A stretch of DNA of 64,000 bases from Isoperla grammatica (taxonomy: Eukaryota; Arthropoda; Insecta; Plecoptera; Perlodidae). The DNA is taken from positions 50,003,298 to 50,067,297 of the forward strand of contig OX246741.1 of NCBI GenBank assembly GCA_945910005.1, given 5' to 3'. Position 1 is the first letter of the stretch. Each line of letters opens with the position of its first letter. Shown here one piece after another: positions 14,701-25,393 of the stretch. The notes under the pieces are model-generated. The model was not told the origin of the DNA. It ran no database searches and worked only from the letters and a program-made list of their open reading frames with translations. The position numbers and the translations under genes are program-made.

Positions 14701-16170
14701 AATAGGATGTAACGTGAGTGTAGTCATGCTGACAGGATGTAACGTGAGTGTAGTCGTGCTAATAGGATGTAGCGTGAGTGTAGTCGTGCTAATAGGATGT
14801 AACGTGAGTGTAGTCGTGCTAATAGGATGTAGCGTGAGTGTAGTCGTGCTAATAGGATGTAGCGTGAGTGTAGTCGTGCTGACAGGATGTAACGTGAGTG
14901 TAGTCGTGCTAATAGGATGTAGCGTGAGTGTAGTCGTGCTAATAGGATGTAACGTGAGTGTAGTCGTGCTAATAGGATGAAACGTGAGTGTGGTCGTGCT
15001 AATAGGATGTAACGTGAGTGAAGTCGTGCTAATAGGATGTATCGTGAGTGTGGTCGTTCTAATAGGATGTAACGTGAGTGTAAACGTGCTAATAGGATGT
15101 AACGTGAGTGTTGTCGTGCTAATAGGATGAAACGTGAGTGTAGTCGTGCTAAAAGGATGTAACGTGAGTGTAGTCGTGCTAATAGGATGTAACGTGAGTG
15201 TAGTCATGCTAATAGGATGTAACGTGAGTGTAGTCGTGCTAATAGGATGTAACGTGAGTATAGTCGTGCTAATTGGATGTAACGTGAGTGAAGTCGTGCT
15301 AATAGGATGTAACGTGAGTGTAGTCGTGCTAATAGGATGTAACGTGAGTGAAGTCGTGCTAATAGGATGTAACGTGAGTGAAGTCGTGCTAATAGGATGT
15401 AACGTGAGTGTAGTCGTGCTAATAGGATGTAACGTGAGTGTAGTCGTGCTAATAGGATAAAACGTGGGTGTAGTCGTGCTAATAGGATGTAACGTGGGTG
15501 TAGTCGTGCTTATAGGATGTAACGTGAGTGTAGTCGTGCTAATAGGATGTAACGTGAGTGTAGTCGTGCTAATAGGATGTAACGTGAGTGTAGTCGTGCT
15601 TATAGGATGTAACGTGAGTGTAGTCATGCTGACAGGATGTTACGTGAGTGTAGTCGTGCTAATAGGATGTAACGTGTGTGTAGTCGTGCTGACAGGATGT
15701 AACGTGAGTGTAGTCATGCTGACAGGATGTAGCGTGAGTGTAGTCGTGCTGACAGGATGTAACGTAAGTGTAGTCGTGCTAATAGGATGTAACGTGAGTG
15801 TAGTCATGCTGACAGGATGTAGCGTGAGTGTAGTCGTGCTGACAGGATGTAACGTAAGTGTAGTCGTGCTAATAGGATGTTACGTGAGTGTAGTCATGCT
15901 GACAGGATGTAACGTGAGTGTAGTCGTGCTGACAGGATGTAACGTAAGTGTAGTCGTGCTAATAGGATGTTACGTGAGTGTAGTCATGCTGACAGGATGT
16001 TACGTGAGTGTAGTCGTGCTGACAGGATGTTACGTGTGTGTAGTCATGCTGACAGGATGTTACGTGAGTGTAGTCATGCTGACAGGATGTAACGTGAGTG
16101 TAGTCGTGCTGACAGGATGTAACGTAAGTAAAGTCTTGCTAATAGGATGTTACGTGAGTGTAGTCGTGCT
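11800..16170 (+). repeat. duplicated block of array 1 (copy of about 4010-8450)
   Basis: Rare unit variants recur in the same order in both blocks. For example, TCGTGCGAATAGG is at about 4215 and about 12007, CTAGTTGGG is at 6050/6363 and 14280/14610, and the TAATGGATG deletion is at about 4914 and 12706. The offset is 7792 bp near the start, rises to 8201 and 8231, and falls to 7781 and 7721. The copies therefore differ by several multi-unit gains and losses. Block edges are approximate. Confidence 0.8.
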
Positions 16171-16959
16171 AATAGGATGTAACGTAAGTCTAGTCGTGCT
16201 AATAGGATGTATCGTGAGTGTAGTCGTGCTAATAGTGTATGTTACGTGAGTGTAGTCGTGCTAATAGGATGTAACGTAAGTCTAGTCGTGCTAATAGGAT
16301 GTATCGTGAGTGTAGTCGTGCTAATAGGATGTAACGTGAGTGTAGTCGTGCTAATAAGATGTAACGTGAGTGTAGTCGTGCTAATAGGATGTAACGTGAG
16401 TGTAGTCGTGCTAATAGTGTATGTTACGTGAGTGTAGTCGTGCTAATAGGATGTAACGTAAGTCTAGTCGTGCTAATAGGATGTAACGTGAGCGTAGTCG
16501 TGCTAATAGGATGTAACGTGAGTGTAGTCGTGCTAATAGGATGTAACGTGAGTGTAGTCGTGCTAATAGTGTATGTTACGTGAGTGTAGTCGTGCTAATA
16601 GTGTATGTACCGTGAGTGTAGTCGTGCTTATAAGATGTTACGTGAGTGTAGTCGTGCTAATAGGATGTAACGTAAGTCTAGTCGTGCTAATAGGATGTAT
16701 CGTGAGTGTAGTCGTGCTAATAGGATGTAACGTGAGTGTAGTCGTGCTAATAAGATGTAACGTGAGTGTAGTCGTGCTAATAGGATGTAACGTGAGTGTA
16801 GTCGTGCTAATAAGATGTAACGTGAGTGTAGTCGTGCTAATAGGATGTAACGTGAGTGTAGTCGTGCTAATAGTGTATGTTACGTGAGTGTAGTCGTGCT
16901 AATAGTGTATGTAACGTGAGTGTAGTCGTGCTTATAGGATGTAACGTGAGTTTAGTCGT

Positions 16960-18870
16960 GCTAATAGGATGTAACGTGAGTGTAGTCGTGCTAATAGGAT
17001 GTATCGTGAGTGTAGTCGTGCTTATAGGATGTAACGTGAGTGTAGTCGTGCTAATAGGATGTAACGTGAGTGTAGTCGTGCTAATAGGATGTATCGTGTG
17101 TGTAGTCGTGCTAATAGGATGTAACGTGAGTGTAGTCGTGCTAATAGGATGTATCGTGGGTGTAGTCGTGCTGATAGGATGTATCGTGAGTGTAGTCGTG
17201 CTAATAGGATGTAACGTGAGTGTAGTCGTGCTAATAGGATGTAACGTGAGTGTAGTCGTGCTAATAGGATGTATCGTGAGTGTAGTCGTGCTAATAGGAT
17301 GTAACGTGAGTGTAGTCGTGCTAATAGGATGTAACGTGAGTGTAGTCGTGCTAATAGGATGTAACGTGAGTGTAGTCGTGCTAATAGGATGTATCGTGAG
17401 TGAAGTCGTGCTAATAGGATGTAACGTGAGTGTAGTCGTGCTGACAGGATGTAACGTGAGTGTAGTCGTGCTAATAGGATGTAACGTGAGTGTAGTCGTG
17501 CTAATAGGATGTAACGTGAGTTAAGTCGTGCTAATAGGATGTAACGTGAGTGTAGTCGTGCTAATAGGATGTAACGTGAGTGTAGTCGTGCTAATAGGAT
17601 GTAACGTGAGTGAAGTCGTGCTAATAGGATGTAACGTGAGTGTAGTCGTGCTAATAGGATGTAACGTGAGTGTAGTCGTGCTAATAGGATGTAACGTAAG
17701 TCTAGTCGTGCTAATAGGATGTATCGTGAGTGTAGTCGTGCTAATAGTGTATGTTACGTGAGTGTAGTCGTGCTAATAGGATGTAACGTAAGTCTAGTCG
17801 TGCTAATAGGATGTATCGTGAGTGTAGTCGTGCTAATAGGATGTAACGTGAGTGTAGTCGTGCTAATAAGATGTAACGTGAGTGTAGTCGTGCTAATAGG
17901 ATGTAACGTGAGTGTAGTCGTGCTAATAGTGTATGTTACGTGAGTGTAGTCGTGCTAATAGGATGTAACGTAAGTCTAGTCGTGCTAATAGGATGTAACG
18001 TGAGCGTAGTCGTGCTAATAGGATGTAACGTGAGTGTAGTCGTGCTAATAGGATGTAACGTGAGTGTAGTCGTGCTAATAGTGTATGTTACGTGAGTGTA
18101 GTCGTGCTAATAGTGTATGTACCGTGAGTGTAGTCGTGCTAATAAGATGTTAGGTGAGTGTAGTCGTGCTAATAGGATGTAACGTAAGTCTAGTCGTGCT
18201 AATAGGATGTATCGTGAGTGTAGTCGTGCTAATAGGATGTAACGTGAGTGTAGTCGTGCTAATAAGATGTAACGTGAGTGTAGTCGTGCTAATAGGATGT
18301 AACGTGAGTGTAGTCGTGCTAATAAGATGTAACGTGAGTGTAGTCGTGCTAATAGGATGTAACGTGAGTGTAGTCGTGCTAATAGTGTATGTTACGTGAG
18401 TGTAGTCGTGCTAATAGTGTATGTAACGTGAGTGTAGTCGTGCTTATAGGATGTAACGTGAGTGTAGTCGTGCTAATAGGATGTAACGTGAGCGTAGTCG
18501 TGCTAATAGGATGTAACGTAAGTCTAGTCGTGCTAATAGGATGTATCGTGAGTGTAGTCGTGCTAATAGGATGTAACGTGAGTGTAGTCGTGCTAATAGG
18601 ATGTAACGTGAGTGTAGACGTGCTAATAGGATGTAACGTGAGTGTAGTCGTGCATATAGGATGTAACGTAAGTCTAGTCGTGCTAATAGTGTATGTTACG
18701 TGAGTGTAGTCGTGCTAATAGGATGTAACGTGAGTGTAGTCGTGCTAATAGGATGTAACGTGAGTGTAGTCGTGCTAATAGGATGTAACGTGAGTGTAGT
18801 CGTGCTAATAGGATGTAACGTGAGCGTAGTCGTGCTAATAGGATGTATCGTGAGGGTAGTCGTGCTAATA
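16960..18870 (+). repeat. duplicated block of array 1 (copy of about 9895-11805)
   Basis: The two blocks share the same order of variants at a constant offset of 7066 bp. Shared markers include the TTAAGTCGTG unit, the TAATAAGATG units and the GTACCGTG unit. A third copy of the 10620-11340 part lies at 16170-16890 (offset 5554), immediately before this block. The same sub-block is therefore present three times. Identity is very high by eye. Confidence 0.8.
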
Positions 18871-20743
18871 GTGTATATAACGTGATTGCAGTTGTGCTAA
18901 TAGGATGTAACGTGAGTGTAGTCGTGCTAATAGGATGTAACGTGAGTGTAGTCGTGCTAATAGTGTATGTTACGTGAGTGTAGTCGTGCTAATAGTGTAT
19001 GTTACGTGAGTGTAGTTGTGCTTATAGGATGTAACGTGAGTGTAGTCGTGCTAATAGGATGTAACGTGAGTGTAGTCGTGCTAATAGTGTATGTAACGTG
19101 AGTGTAGTCGTGCTAATAGGATGTAACGTGAGTGTAGTCGTGCTAATAGTGTATGTTACGTGAGTGTAGTCGTGCTAATAGTGTATGTTACGTGAGTGTA
19201 GTCGTGCTAATAGGATGTAACGTGAGTGTAGTCGTGCTAATAGTGTATGTTACGTTAGTGTAGTCGTGCTAATAGGATGTAACGAGAGTGTAGTCGTGCT
19301 AATAAGATGTAACGTGAGTGTAGTCGTGCTAATAAGATGTAACGTAAGTGTAGTCGTGCTAATAGTGTATGTAACGTGAGTGTAGTCGTGCTAATAGGAT
19401 GTAACGTAAGTCTAGTCGTGCTAATAGCATGTATCGTGAGTGTAGTCGTGCTTAAGGTGTATGTTACGTGAGTGTAGTCGTGCTAATAGTGTATGTTACG
19501 TGAGTGTAGTCGTGCTAATAGGATGTAACGTGAGTGTAGTCGTGCTAATAGTGTATGTTACGTGAGTGTAGTCGTGCTAATAAGATGTAACGTGAGTGTA
19601 GTCGTGCTAATAGCATGTATCGTGAGTGTAGTCGTGCTAATAGTAAATGTTACGTGAGTGTAGTCGTGCTAATAGTGTATGTCACGTGAGTGTAGTCGTG
19701 CTAATAGGATGCAACGTAAGTCTAGTCGTGCTAATAGGATGTAACGTGAGTGTAGTCGTGCTAATAGTGTATGTTACGTGAGTGTAGTCGTGCTAATAGT
19801 GTATGTAACGTGAGTGTAGTCGTGCTAATAGGATGTAACGTGAGTGTTGTCGTGCTAATAGGATGTAACGTGAGTCTAGTCGTGCTAATAGTGTATATAA
19901 CGTGAGTGTAGTCGTGCTAATAGGCTGTAACGTGAGTGTAGTCGTGCTAATAGTGTATGTAACGTGAGTCTAGTCGTGCTAATAGTGTATATAACGTGAG
20001 TGTAGTCGTGCTAATAGGCTGTAACGTGAGTGTAGTCGTGCTAATAGTGTATGTAACGTGAGTGTAGTCGTGCTAATAGTGTATGTAACGTGAGTGTAGT
20101 CGTGCTAATAGGCTGTAACGTGAGTGTAGTCGTGCTTATAGTGTATGTAACGTGAGTGTAGTCGTGCTAATAGTGTATGTAACGTGGGTGTAGTCGTGCT
20201 GACAGGATGTAACGTGAGTGTAGTTGTGCTAATAGTAAATGTTACGTGAGTGTAGTCGTGCTATTAGTGTATGTAACGTGAGTGTAGTCGTGCTAATAGG
20301 ATGCAACGTAAGTCTAGTCGTGCTAATAGGATGTAACGTGAGTGTAGTCGTGCTAATAGTGTATGTTACGTGAGTGTAGTCGTGCTAATAGTGTATGTAA
20401 CGTGAGTGTAGTCGTGCTAATAGGATGTAACGTGAGTGTAGTCGTGCTAATAGGATGTAACGTAAGTCTAGTCGTGCTTATAGGATGTAACGTGAGTGTA
20501 GTCGTGCTAATAGTGTATATAACGTGAGTGTAGTCGTGCTAATAGGCTGTAACGTGAGTGTAGTCGTGCTAATAGTGTATGTAACGTGAGTGTAGTCGTG
20601 CTAATAGTGTATGTAACGTGAGTGTAGTCGTGCTAATAGGATGTAACGTAAGTCTAGTCGTGCTAATAGGATGTAACGTGGGTGAAGTCGTGCTGACAGG
20701 ATGTAACGTGGGTGTAGTCGTGCTGACAGGATGTAACGTGAGT
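18870..20743 (+). repeat. distal, heterogeneous part of array 1 rich in 32-bp units
   Basis: 30-bp and 32-bp units alternate here with more single-unit changes (GTATATAACG, GGCTGTAACG, AGTAAATG, TTGTGC). No long open frame survives because the 2-bp length steps shift the phase. Higher divergence towards an array edge is typical of satellites homogenised mainly in the interior. The last recognisable unit ends near 20743. Confidence 0.85.
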
Positions 20744-21358
20744 ATACAAGTACAATTACCCGTGTTTTGTGGCGATTGCGCATTGAACATGTGTATAGTA
20801 CAAAGCGTGAAATAGCGGAATGAATCAACTTCCCTTTTCAAGAAGGTGAGTAATGCACATTTAATCGCATTTGAAAGTTTGTTTAGAAGAATTGATTGTG
20901 GTGGTTTGATAAAAGGGCGGGGGGGGGGGGGGGGGGGGAGGGGGGCGTCTACGGGTAGGGAATGAAATTTTAAATCAAAATACCTCACCCGCTGTCTGTA
21001 TATTTCTAGCAAACGAAGTACATAAGAATTGAACTTTGATTTCTACTTGAATAACATTGCTGGGTAAGATAATCTGCAAAGACTTGTGATTGGTTTATTG
21101 GTGAAATATGGCTTGTGACGTATGTTCCGTTTTTCCCGCCAGAAAAGTGTGAAACTCTCAGCTCGATTTTATAAATGAAAAAAAATTCCAAGTCATCAAA
21201 ATGAAATATTTTTGCGGTCAGGAAGTTAATCGTAACCAAGTAAAATAATGTTAAAAAATTACCTGCGCATAGACTATTGTAAAGAGCGCAATTGTATTTG
21301 GCGACTCAAGTCTACAATTTGATATTTTAGTGTAATCCGGCCTTTAGGGGTGGACTCA
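20744..21358. other. unique sequence after array 1, with a poly-G tract
   Basis: A G run with single interruptions occupies 20915-20945. The rest is AT-rich. Short open frames here have no coding signature that I recognise. Confidence 0.6.
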
Positions 21359-21753
21359 GGGTGTGTTCCAACTTGACGTTTTTCGTAGTGGACTAAGCTT
21401 AGGTATACTAATCGAAAGGAATTGACGTCACAAGTAGACGACCAATGCTCCTTATTTGGCTAGTGGTTAGTGGTTAGTGGGTAGTGGCCGAAAGTGTACA
21501 CTACGACACCGACTAACCCACTAAACCAAAATGGTTGATACCAGCCATCACAGCTGATACTTTTAGGTTAGGAAAATACCCAACCAGTAAGTGGAAGTAT
21601 TACTATCGTATTTATTTGCATTAGATGATTAATAACAATAAACTTTGTATTAGCATATTAGGTGGTTTGCCCAAAGCTGTAAGCATTTAGTGTGTAGCAG
21701 GTAGTGGTTAGTGGTTAGTGGTTAGCAGGCGAAAATCAAGTTGGAACACACCC
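21359..21753. mobile_element. Harbinger-like MITE, 395 bp
   Basis: The terminal inverted repeats are GGGTGTGTTCCAACTTGA at 21359-21376 and its reverse complement at 21736-21753. The similarity extends inward (GACGTTTTTCG against GATTTTCG). Both ends are flanked by the 3-bp direct repeat TCA (21356-21358 and 21754-21756). GGG-starting termini with a 3-bp T-N-A target duplication fit PIF/Harbinger (Tourist-like) elements. Subterminal TTAGTGG iterations occur at both ends (about 21459-21488 and 21695-21725). There is no transposase frame, so the element is non-autonomous. Confidence 0.85.
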
Positions 21754-21756
21754 TCA

Positions 21757-22670
21757 GTGACAACGAGCAGACGAGCAGACTTGGGTAACGAAAAATATAA
21801 TTGGATCATGGTTTACATAGTAAAACAAGACCATGAGTTACCGCAGATAGCTTGGATGTCCTAGAGTAATCTGATATTAGCGGAGCCCGTAAACCAACCC
21901 TCCCACCCCCCAGTGGCCTTCTGTTAAATCAGCAGCCTAGCGCAGACCGTGAGAACTGAGAACTATTGCCCTGCGGTTCATACACATTATAGGGTGATAG
22001 ATGATTTTCAGAATTCATCTAGAAAGCCGTGATTTGCTCTATCTAAGGACAGTCCTTGACAGTTATGTTAAGGTGCATTTTCACTTTTGTGCATTGTTGT
22101 CATTGAAGACGTAGCTAGAGGGCCGTGATTAGCTCTATCTAAGGGTATAGACCAATTCTGAAAAAAGGTCCATTGCAGGAGAGTTGTAAGATTAATTAAA
22201 GAAATGCTATGACCAACTCTTGATTTACTTATATCGACGAGTGAAGTAACAGTGTGTTTTTTCATTTTTTTTTACCTTACTTGACGGTGTACCGAGTATA
22301 CATATAGTTTAAAGGAAGCTTTCACCAGATCTAGGTGATGGTTTTGGAATAGCTATAAAACAATTTTAATAATAGTTTAAAAGAAAACTTGGCAAACAAC
22401 TGTTTTTTTAACCCATGAAAGTATACCTGCAGAAGGACGTATTCGTATTTTTTTTTTCATTTTTATATCCACTAAAAATTACAATATTTCATTGGAAATA
22501 TTTCTAAATGTTGTATATATAATTTTTTTATTACTTATGTTGGTAGCTCAGTACTAGAACTAGTAAATATAGTCACAGCAGAGCACTGCATGTTTCTGTA
22601 GTAAACCTGAGTGGTGCTTTCAAGTACACTGTAACCAACCTCATCAAATAATGCGTAAATTTATAACCTG
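21757..22670. other. AT-rich unique stretch
   Basis: There is a short imperfect direct repeat sharing GCTCTATCTAAGG, with copies ending at about 22048 and 22142. Otherwise it holds A/T-rich DNA with T runs at 22261-22273 and 22449-22459. No gene or RNA is recognised. Confidence 0.5.
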
Positions 22671-23290
22671 CAATAAATACAAATAAAATAAGTACATTCA
22701 CAGTTAGGGTCAATCCACTCGGTAACAAGACTGACCTTCAGTGAGGGACTTAATTTAAAGCGACTAAACCAACCCTGTAGACTCCGAACACTATTGACGA
22801 GTGAGCGATAACCAATCAAAGAACTATATTTCAAATACGAAACATATGAATCGGTGATTTGACTGTAAATATAAATATTGTTACCAAGATACGTAACTCG
22901 CTGCATTCTGAACGTACCAAAACTTACTCTCTTTTGAGATTTTAACAATGGATTATTCTCGGAACGTCGCCATATTGTATATTTAGAAATTATTATTTTC
23001 AATGCTGAAATTACTACTGTATGTCCAATGGGTATACAGATACTCGCGTACTTTCTTTTTATAGCCATCAATATCAATGACATACGCCAGGCGATGTATA
23101 ACACATGTAAACAAACAGGCAATCATACAATATGGCGGGCATCGAGGAACGAGCATAGGTCCTCGGACCTCCATTGAGTTACATATTTGACAGTGCGAAC
23201 ACCTGCGGACAAATGTCCGAATCAACAAGGACGATTCAGAACAACTTTGAATTTATTGAGTGCTTCGTTGCTAGGACGGCTCCAAAGTCA
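22671..23290 (-). mobile_element. tRNA-derived retroposon fragment, copy b, split by an insertion
   Basis: On the minus strand this copy carries the same blocks as copies a, d and e and ends in an A/T-rich tail at 22671-22700. It is interrupted at 22864-23184 by sequence missing from the other copies. Its 5' part (about 23187-23290) is the inverse of 23676-23797 in copy c. Confidence 0.7.
22864..23184. mobile_element. about 321-bp insertion inside retroposon copy b
   Basis: The insertion is bounded by ATTTGAC at 22857-22863 and again at 23185-23191. The uninterrupted copies have a single ATTGGAC or equivalent at this site, so this looks like a 7-bp target-site duplication. Inside is a 13-bp perfect inverted pair (CGCCATATTGTAT at 22968-22980 and its complement at 23125-23137). 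No terminal inverted repeat is obvious, so the class is unknown. The reading frames that cross it (153 and 81 codons) also cross retroposon sequence and are not genes. Confidence 0.6.
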
Positions 23291-23542
23291 CCGTCGGATA
23301 AGTCGGGCTCACATCGGTGCCTCGCATCACATCCAAATTACGCTGGTGCAAAACTAATCGTATTACGATCTTGTTGTTTGTATTACAAAGAAATCTCATC
23401 ATACTAATGTCTATTGTAAATTATCTCCTTCAAGTAGTTATTGACTGAAATTGTTTCAGGGCAAGAGGGAAACATAATGGCTATAGAAATGATAATATGT
23501 TTAATGGGCAAGTAGCACATTCAAATAATCATCCCAGTAGGT

Positions 23543-23797
23543 GGCTTGTTGGTCCAGTAGTTAGCATCCCTGCTTCCAATGCAGAAGGTCCCGAGTTCAA
23601 ATCCCGCTTCAGGCAAAAGTTTTGAACTTCTATTATGGATTCAATTCCATCACTTCTTGGCTTAGGAATAAGTAAACGGTGACTTTGAAGCCGTCCTAGC
23701 AACGAAGCACTCAATAAATTCAAAGTTGTTCTGAATCGGCCTTGTAGATTCTGGCATCAGTCCGCAGGTGTTCGCGCTGTCCGATCACTCTCCAATC
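23543..23797 (+). mobile_element. tRNA-derived SINE-like element, copy c (5' head present)
   Basis: This copy starts with a tRNA-like head (23543-23614) and continues into the family body shared with copies a, b, d and e. The head has both Pol III promoter boxes and a degenerate cloverleaf. Its anticodon arm is CTGC, then a seven-base loop with CCA as anticodon, then GCAG, resembling tRNA-Trp. The acceptor and T stems have several mismatches, so this is a retroposon head rather than a working tRNA gene. Copies b and c are adjacent and inverted. Confidence 0.7.
23550..23604 (+). promoter_or_regulatory. Pol III internal promoter (A and B boxes) of the SINE head
   Basis: TGGTCCAGTAG at 23550-23560 matches the A-box consensus TRGYNNARNNG. 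AGTTCAAATCC at 23594-23604 matches the B-box consensus with one weaker first base. The spacing is normal for a tRNA-type promoter. Confidence 0.75.
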
Positions 23798-24222
23798 AAG
23801 TCAAACCTTCTTCAAAACTGCATGAATGGCAAATTGAAGGTTTGCAGTTCATATCACCTTGAGTTCATTGACTCGATAAAAATAATCTTATCATTTTCCA
23901 TGAAATTCAAATTTGACAGATGCAAGATAAATACATCCACTCTATTTATAATCACAACAAACGAACTATATGAAGCGACCGTACAGAAAGACATTGTTAG
24001 CTGCAGAATTTCTTACTACTTAGTTGAATCTATGATAATCTGTGTTACCGCCCTGCTAATCGTACAAAATGTGATCTTATTATGAATCAGCTGACAATGA
24101 CTAAGTCTATCACACGGTATTGATGGAAAAGTTTACCCAAACAATTTTATCTAACAGACAGGAAGTACAATACAGTGTTTAAACTCATTAAACCTAACTA
24201 ATGGAGCGGTCCCTTAATGCCT
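23798..24222. other. AT-rich unique stretch
   Basis: A 105-codon frame (23768-24085) begins inside the SINE and has no recognisable domain. No RNA gene or repeat was seen. Confidence 0.45.
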
Positions 24223-24501
24223 TTTCCCTTACTGTCAACGTTGGTGTAAAGGGAAATAGTTGATTCCCTTACTGTCAACGTTGGTGTAAACGGAAATAGT
24301 TGATTCCCTTACTGCCAACGTTGGTGTAAAAAGGGAATAGTTGATTCCCTTACTGCCAACGTTAGTGTAAAGGGAAATAGTTGATTCCCTTACTGCCAAC
24401 GTTGGTGTAAAGGGAAATAGTTGATTCCCTTACTGCCAACGTTGGTGTAAAGGAAAATAGTTCCCTTACTGCAAAGGAAAATAGTTCCCTTACTGCCAAC
24501 G
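24223..24501 (+). repeat. 40-bp minisatellite of hairpin units, about 7 copies
   Basis: Each unit is TTCCCTTACTGCCAACGTTG followed by GTGTAAAGGGAA and ATAGTTGA. The first 32 bp are an imperfect palindrome: TTCCCTTAC pairs with GTAAAGGGAA around a CAACGTTG centre. The last two copies are shortened. Confidence 0.9.
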
Positions 24502-24600
24502 AAATGTCTGTCTCCTTCAATAACCCTAACGTCCTGACGTAAGTATGGGAGACCGTATGACAGCAGCGTTGCGAGCGTTCCTGCTCACACAAATGTACTG

Positions 24601-24754
24601 GTACGTTTACAGATACGCGTTGCGAGCGACGCGAAGGCGCGAGCTCCAATCAGCGGCCGAGTTTTACGCAAAGAAGTTAATAGTTTCACGCAAAGTCGGC
24701 CACTGGTTGGAGCTCGCGCCTTCGTTCGCTCACAACGCGTAGCTGTAAATGAAC
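24601..24754. repeat. foldback hairpin, arms of about 60 bp
   Basis: The left arm (about 24601-24661) runs through TACGCGTTGCGAGCG and GAAGGCGCGAGCTCCAA. The right arm (about 24695-24754) is its imperfect reverse complement. The loop of roughly 33 nt contains ACGCAAAG twice. It is GC-rich in an AT-rich setting and would form a stable cruciform or RNA hairpin. Confidence 0.85.
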
Positions 24755-24767
24755 TATTTATAGTTCC

Positions 24768-24779
24768 CACGTGACGTCA
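24768..24779. promoter_or_regulatory. overlapping E-box and CRE
   Basis: CACGTG (24768-24773) overlaps the perfect cAMP-response palindrome TGACGTCA (24772-24779). Further perfect TGACGTCA sites occur at 21423-21430, 25634-25641 and 26353-26360. They are potential bZIP sites; no adjacent gene is recognised. Confidence 0.4.
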
Positions 24780-25362
24780 CAGCGGCCATGATAGCAATAC
24801 AATTGATGAGAACCAATCCTAGCTCATTGGCAAATACTATTTAAATTCAATAAATAAGCCTAATTTAGAATTTAAAAACTAAACATAAGTAACAAAAAAT
24901 TAAAAATTACGACCCAATAATTTTATTTAAAAAACACACTCAATTTTAAAGAACTAAGAATGTTTGTGTTCAACCACAACAGCCTTCAATTGTTTCTCCA
25001 TGGCAATGTCAAAGTTTGATCACAAATGTGGCCGCCACGCGCAAAGATGTGACGTACGTGCAACCTATGAATTAGTATGCTTCTCACTTGACGCATGCAA
25101 TAATGATGTTGTGGAAATACAGATGGCTGTGTGACGGCTTAACCTTACCTGCGGGCGAAGAGTGTGGTAGACTGTGTTATTCCATCAACTATTTTACTAG
25201 GTTTTACTTGTTTTTGGATTTTTCAGCTGAATGCTTACTAGGAATTAAGTTTTAAGTGCCTATACTCAAAATTACCGTAATAGTGTAATAGGCATATCAG
25301 ATTTTGAGCACTTTACTGTAGTTGAATTAGATATAATAGGTAAACTGAACGTTATCGCTCAC

Positions 25363-25372
25363 AGCGCCCTCT
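25363..25372 (-). promoter_or_regulatory. CTCF-like core
   Basis: On the minus strand the sequence reads GGTAGAGGGCGCTGTG, which contains the AGAGGGCGCT core typical of CTCF sites. It abuts the right-hand inverted repeat of the 849-bp candidate element. This is a motif match only. Confidence 0.3.
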
Positions 25373-25393
25373 ACCTGTCATACGGTCTCCCAT

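Larger units (their letters stand above)
828..20743. repeat. 30-bp satellite array 1, about 660 units
   Basis: The unit is 30 bp. In plus-strand order it reads GTAGTCGTGCTAATAGG followed by ATGTAACGTGAGT. Units are head to tail with no spacers. Common variants are CTGACAGG for CTAATAGG, GTCATG for GTCGTG, GTAGCG or GTATCG for GTAACG, and AAGTCTAG for GAGTGTAG. A second unit length of 32 bp (TAGTGTATGT in place of TAGGATGT, plus 2 bp) occurs at 1080-1140, at 1790 and 4585, from about 8480 onward, and abundantly from 18870. Ten-codon periodicity without stops yields long open frames on both strands (up to 918 codons on minus at 5330-8086). These are by-products of a unit length divisible by three. 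The array has kilobase-scale internal duplications, listed separately. Possible roles are heterochromatin or a non-coding transcript; nothing in the sequence proves either. Confidence 0.97.
24545..25393. mobile_element. candidate inverted-repeat element of 849 bp
   Basis: ATGGGAGACCGTATGACAG at 24545-24563 has a perfect 19-bp reverse complement at 25375-25393. The enclosed DNA contains a strong foldback (24601-24754) but no transposase. No clear target-site duplication was found, so this may be a non-autonomous DNA transposon or two separate copies of a repeat in inverse orientation. Confidence 0.5.

Noticed and set aside
828..20743. CRISPR-like array
   Set aside because: Repeats are directly adjacent with no unique spacers, and the context is eukaryotic.
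22661..23228. 153- and 81-codon minus frames
   Set aside because: Both run across retroposon copy b and its insertion, and no protein family is recognised.
23543..23614. Functional tRNA-Trp gene
   Set aside because: Promoter boxes and anticodon arm are good, but acceptor and T stems have several mismatches and the sequence continues into a dispersed repeat body.
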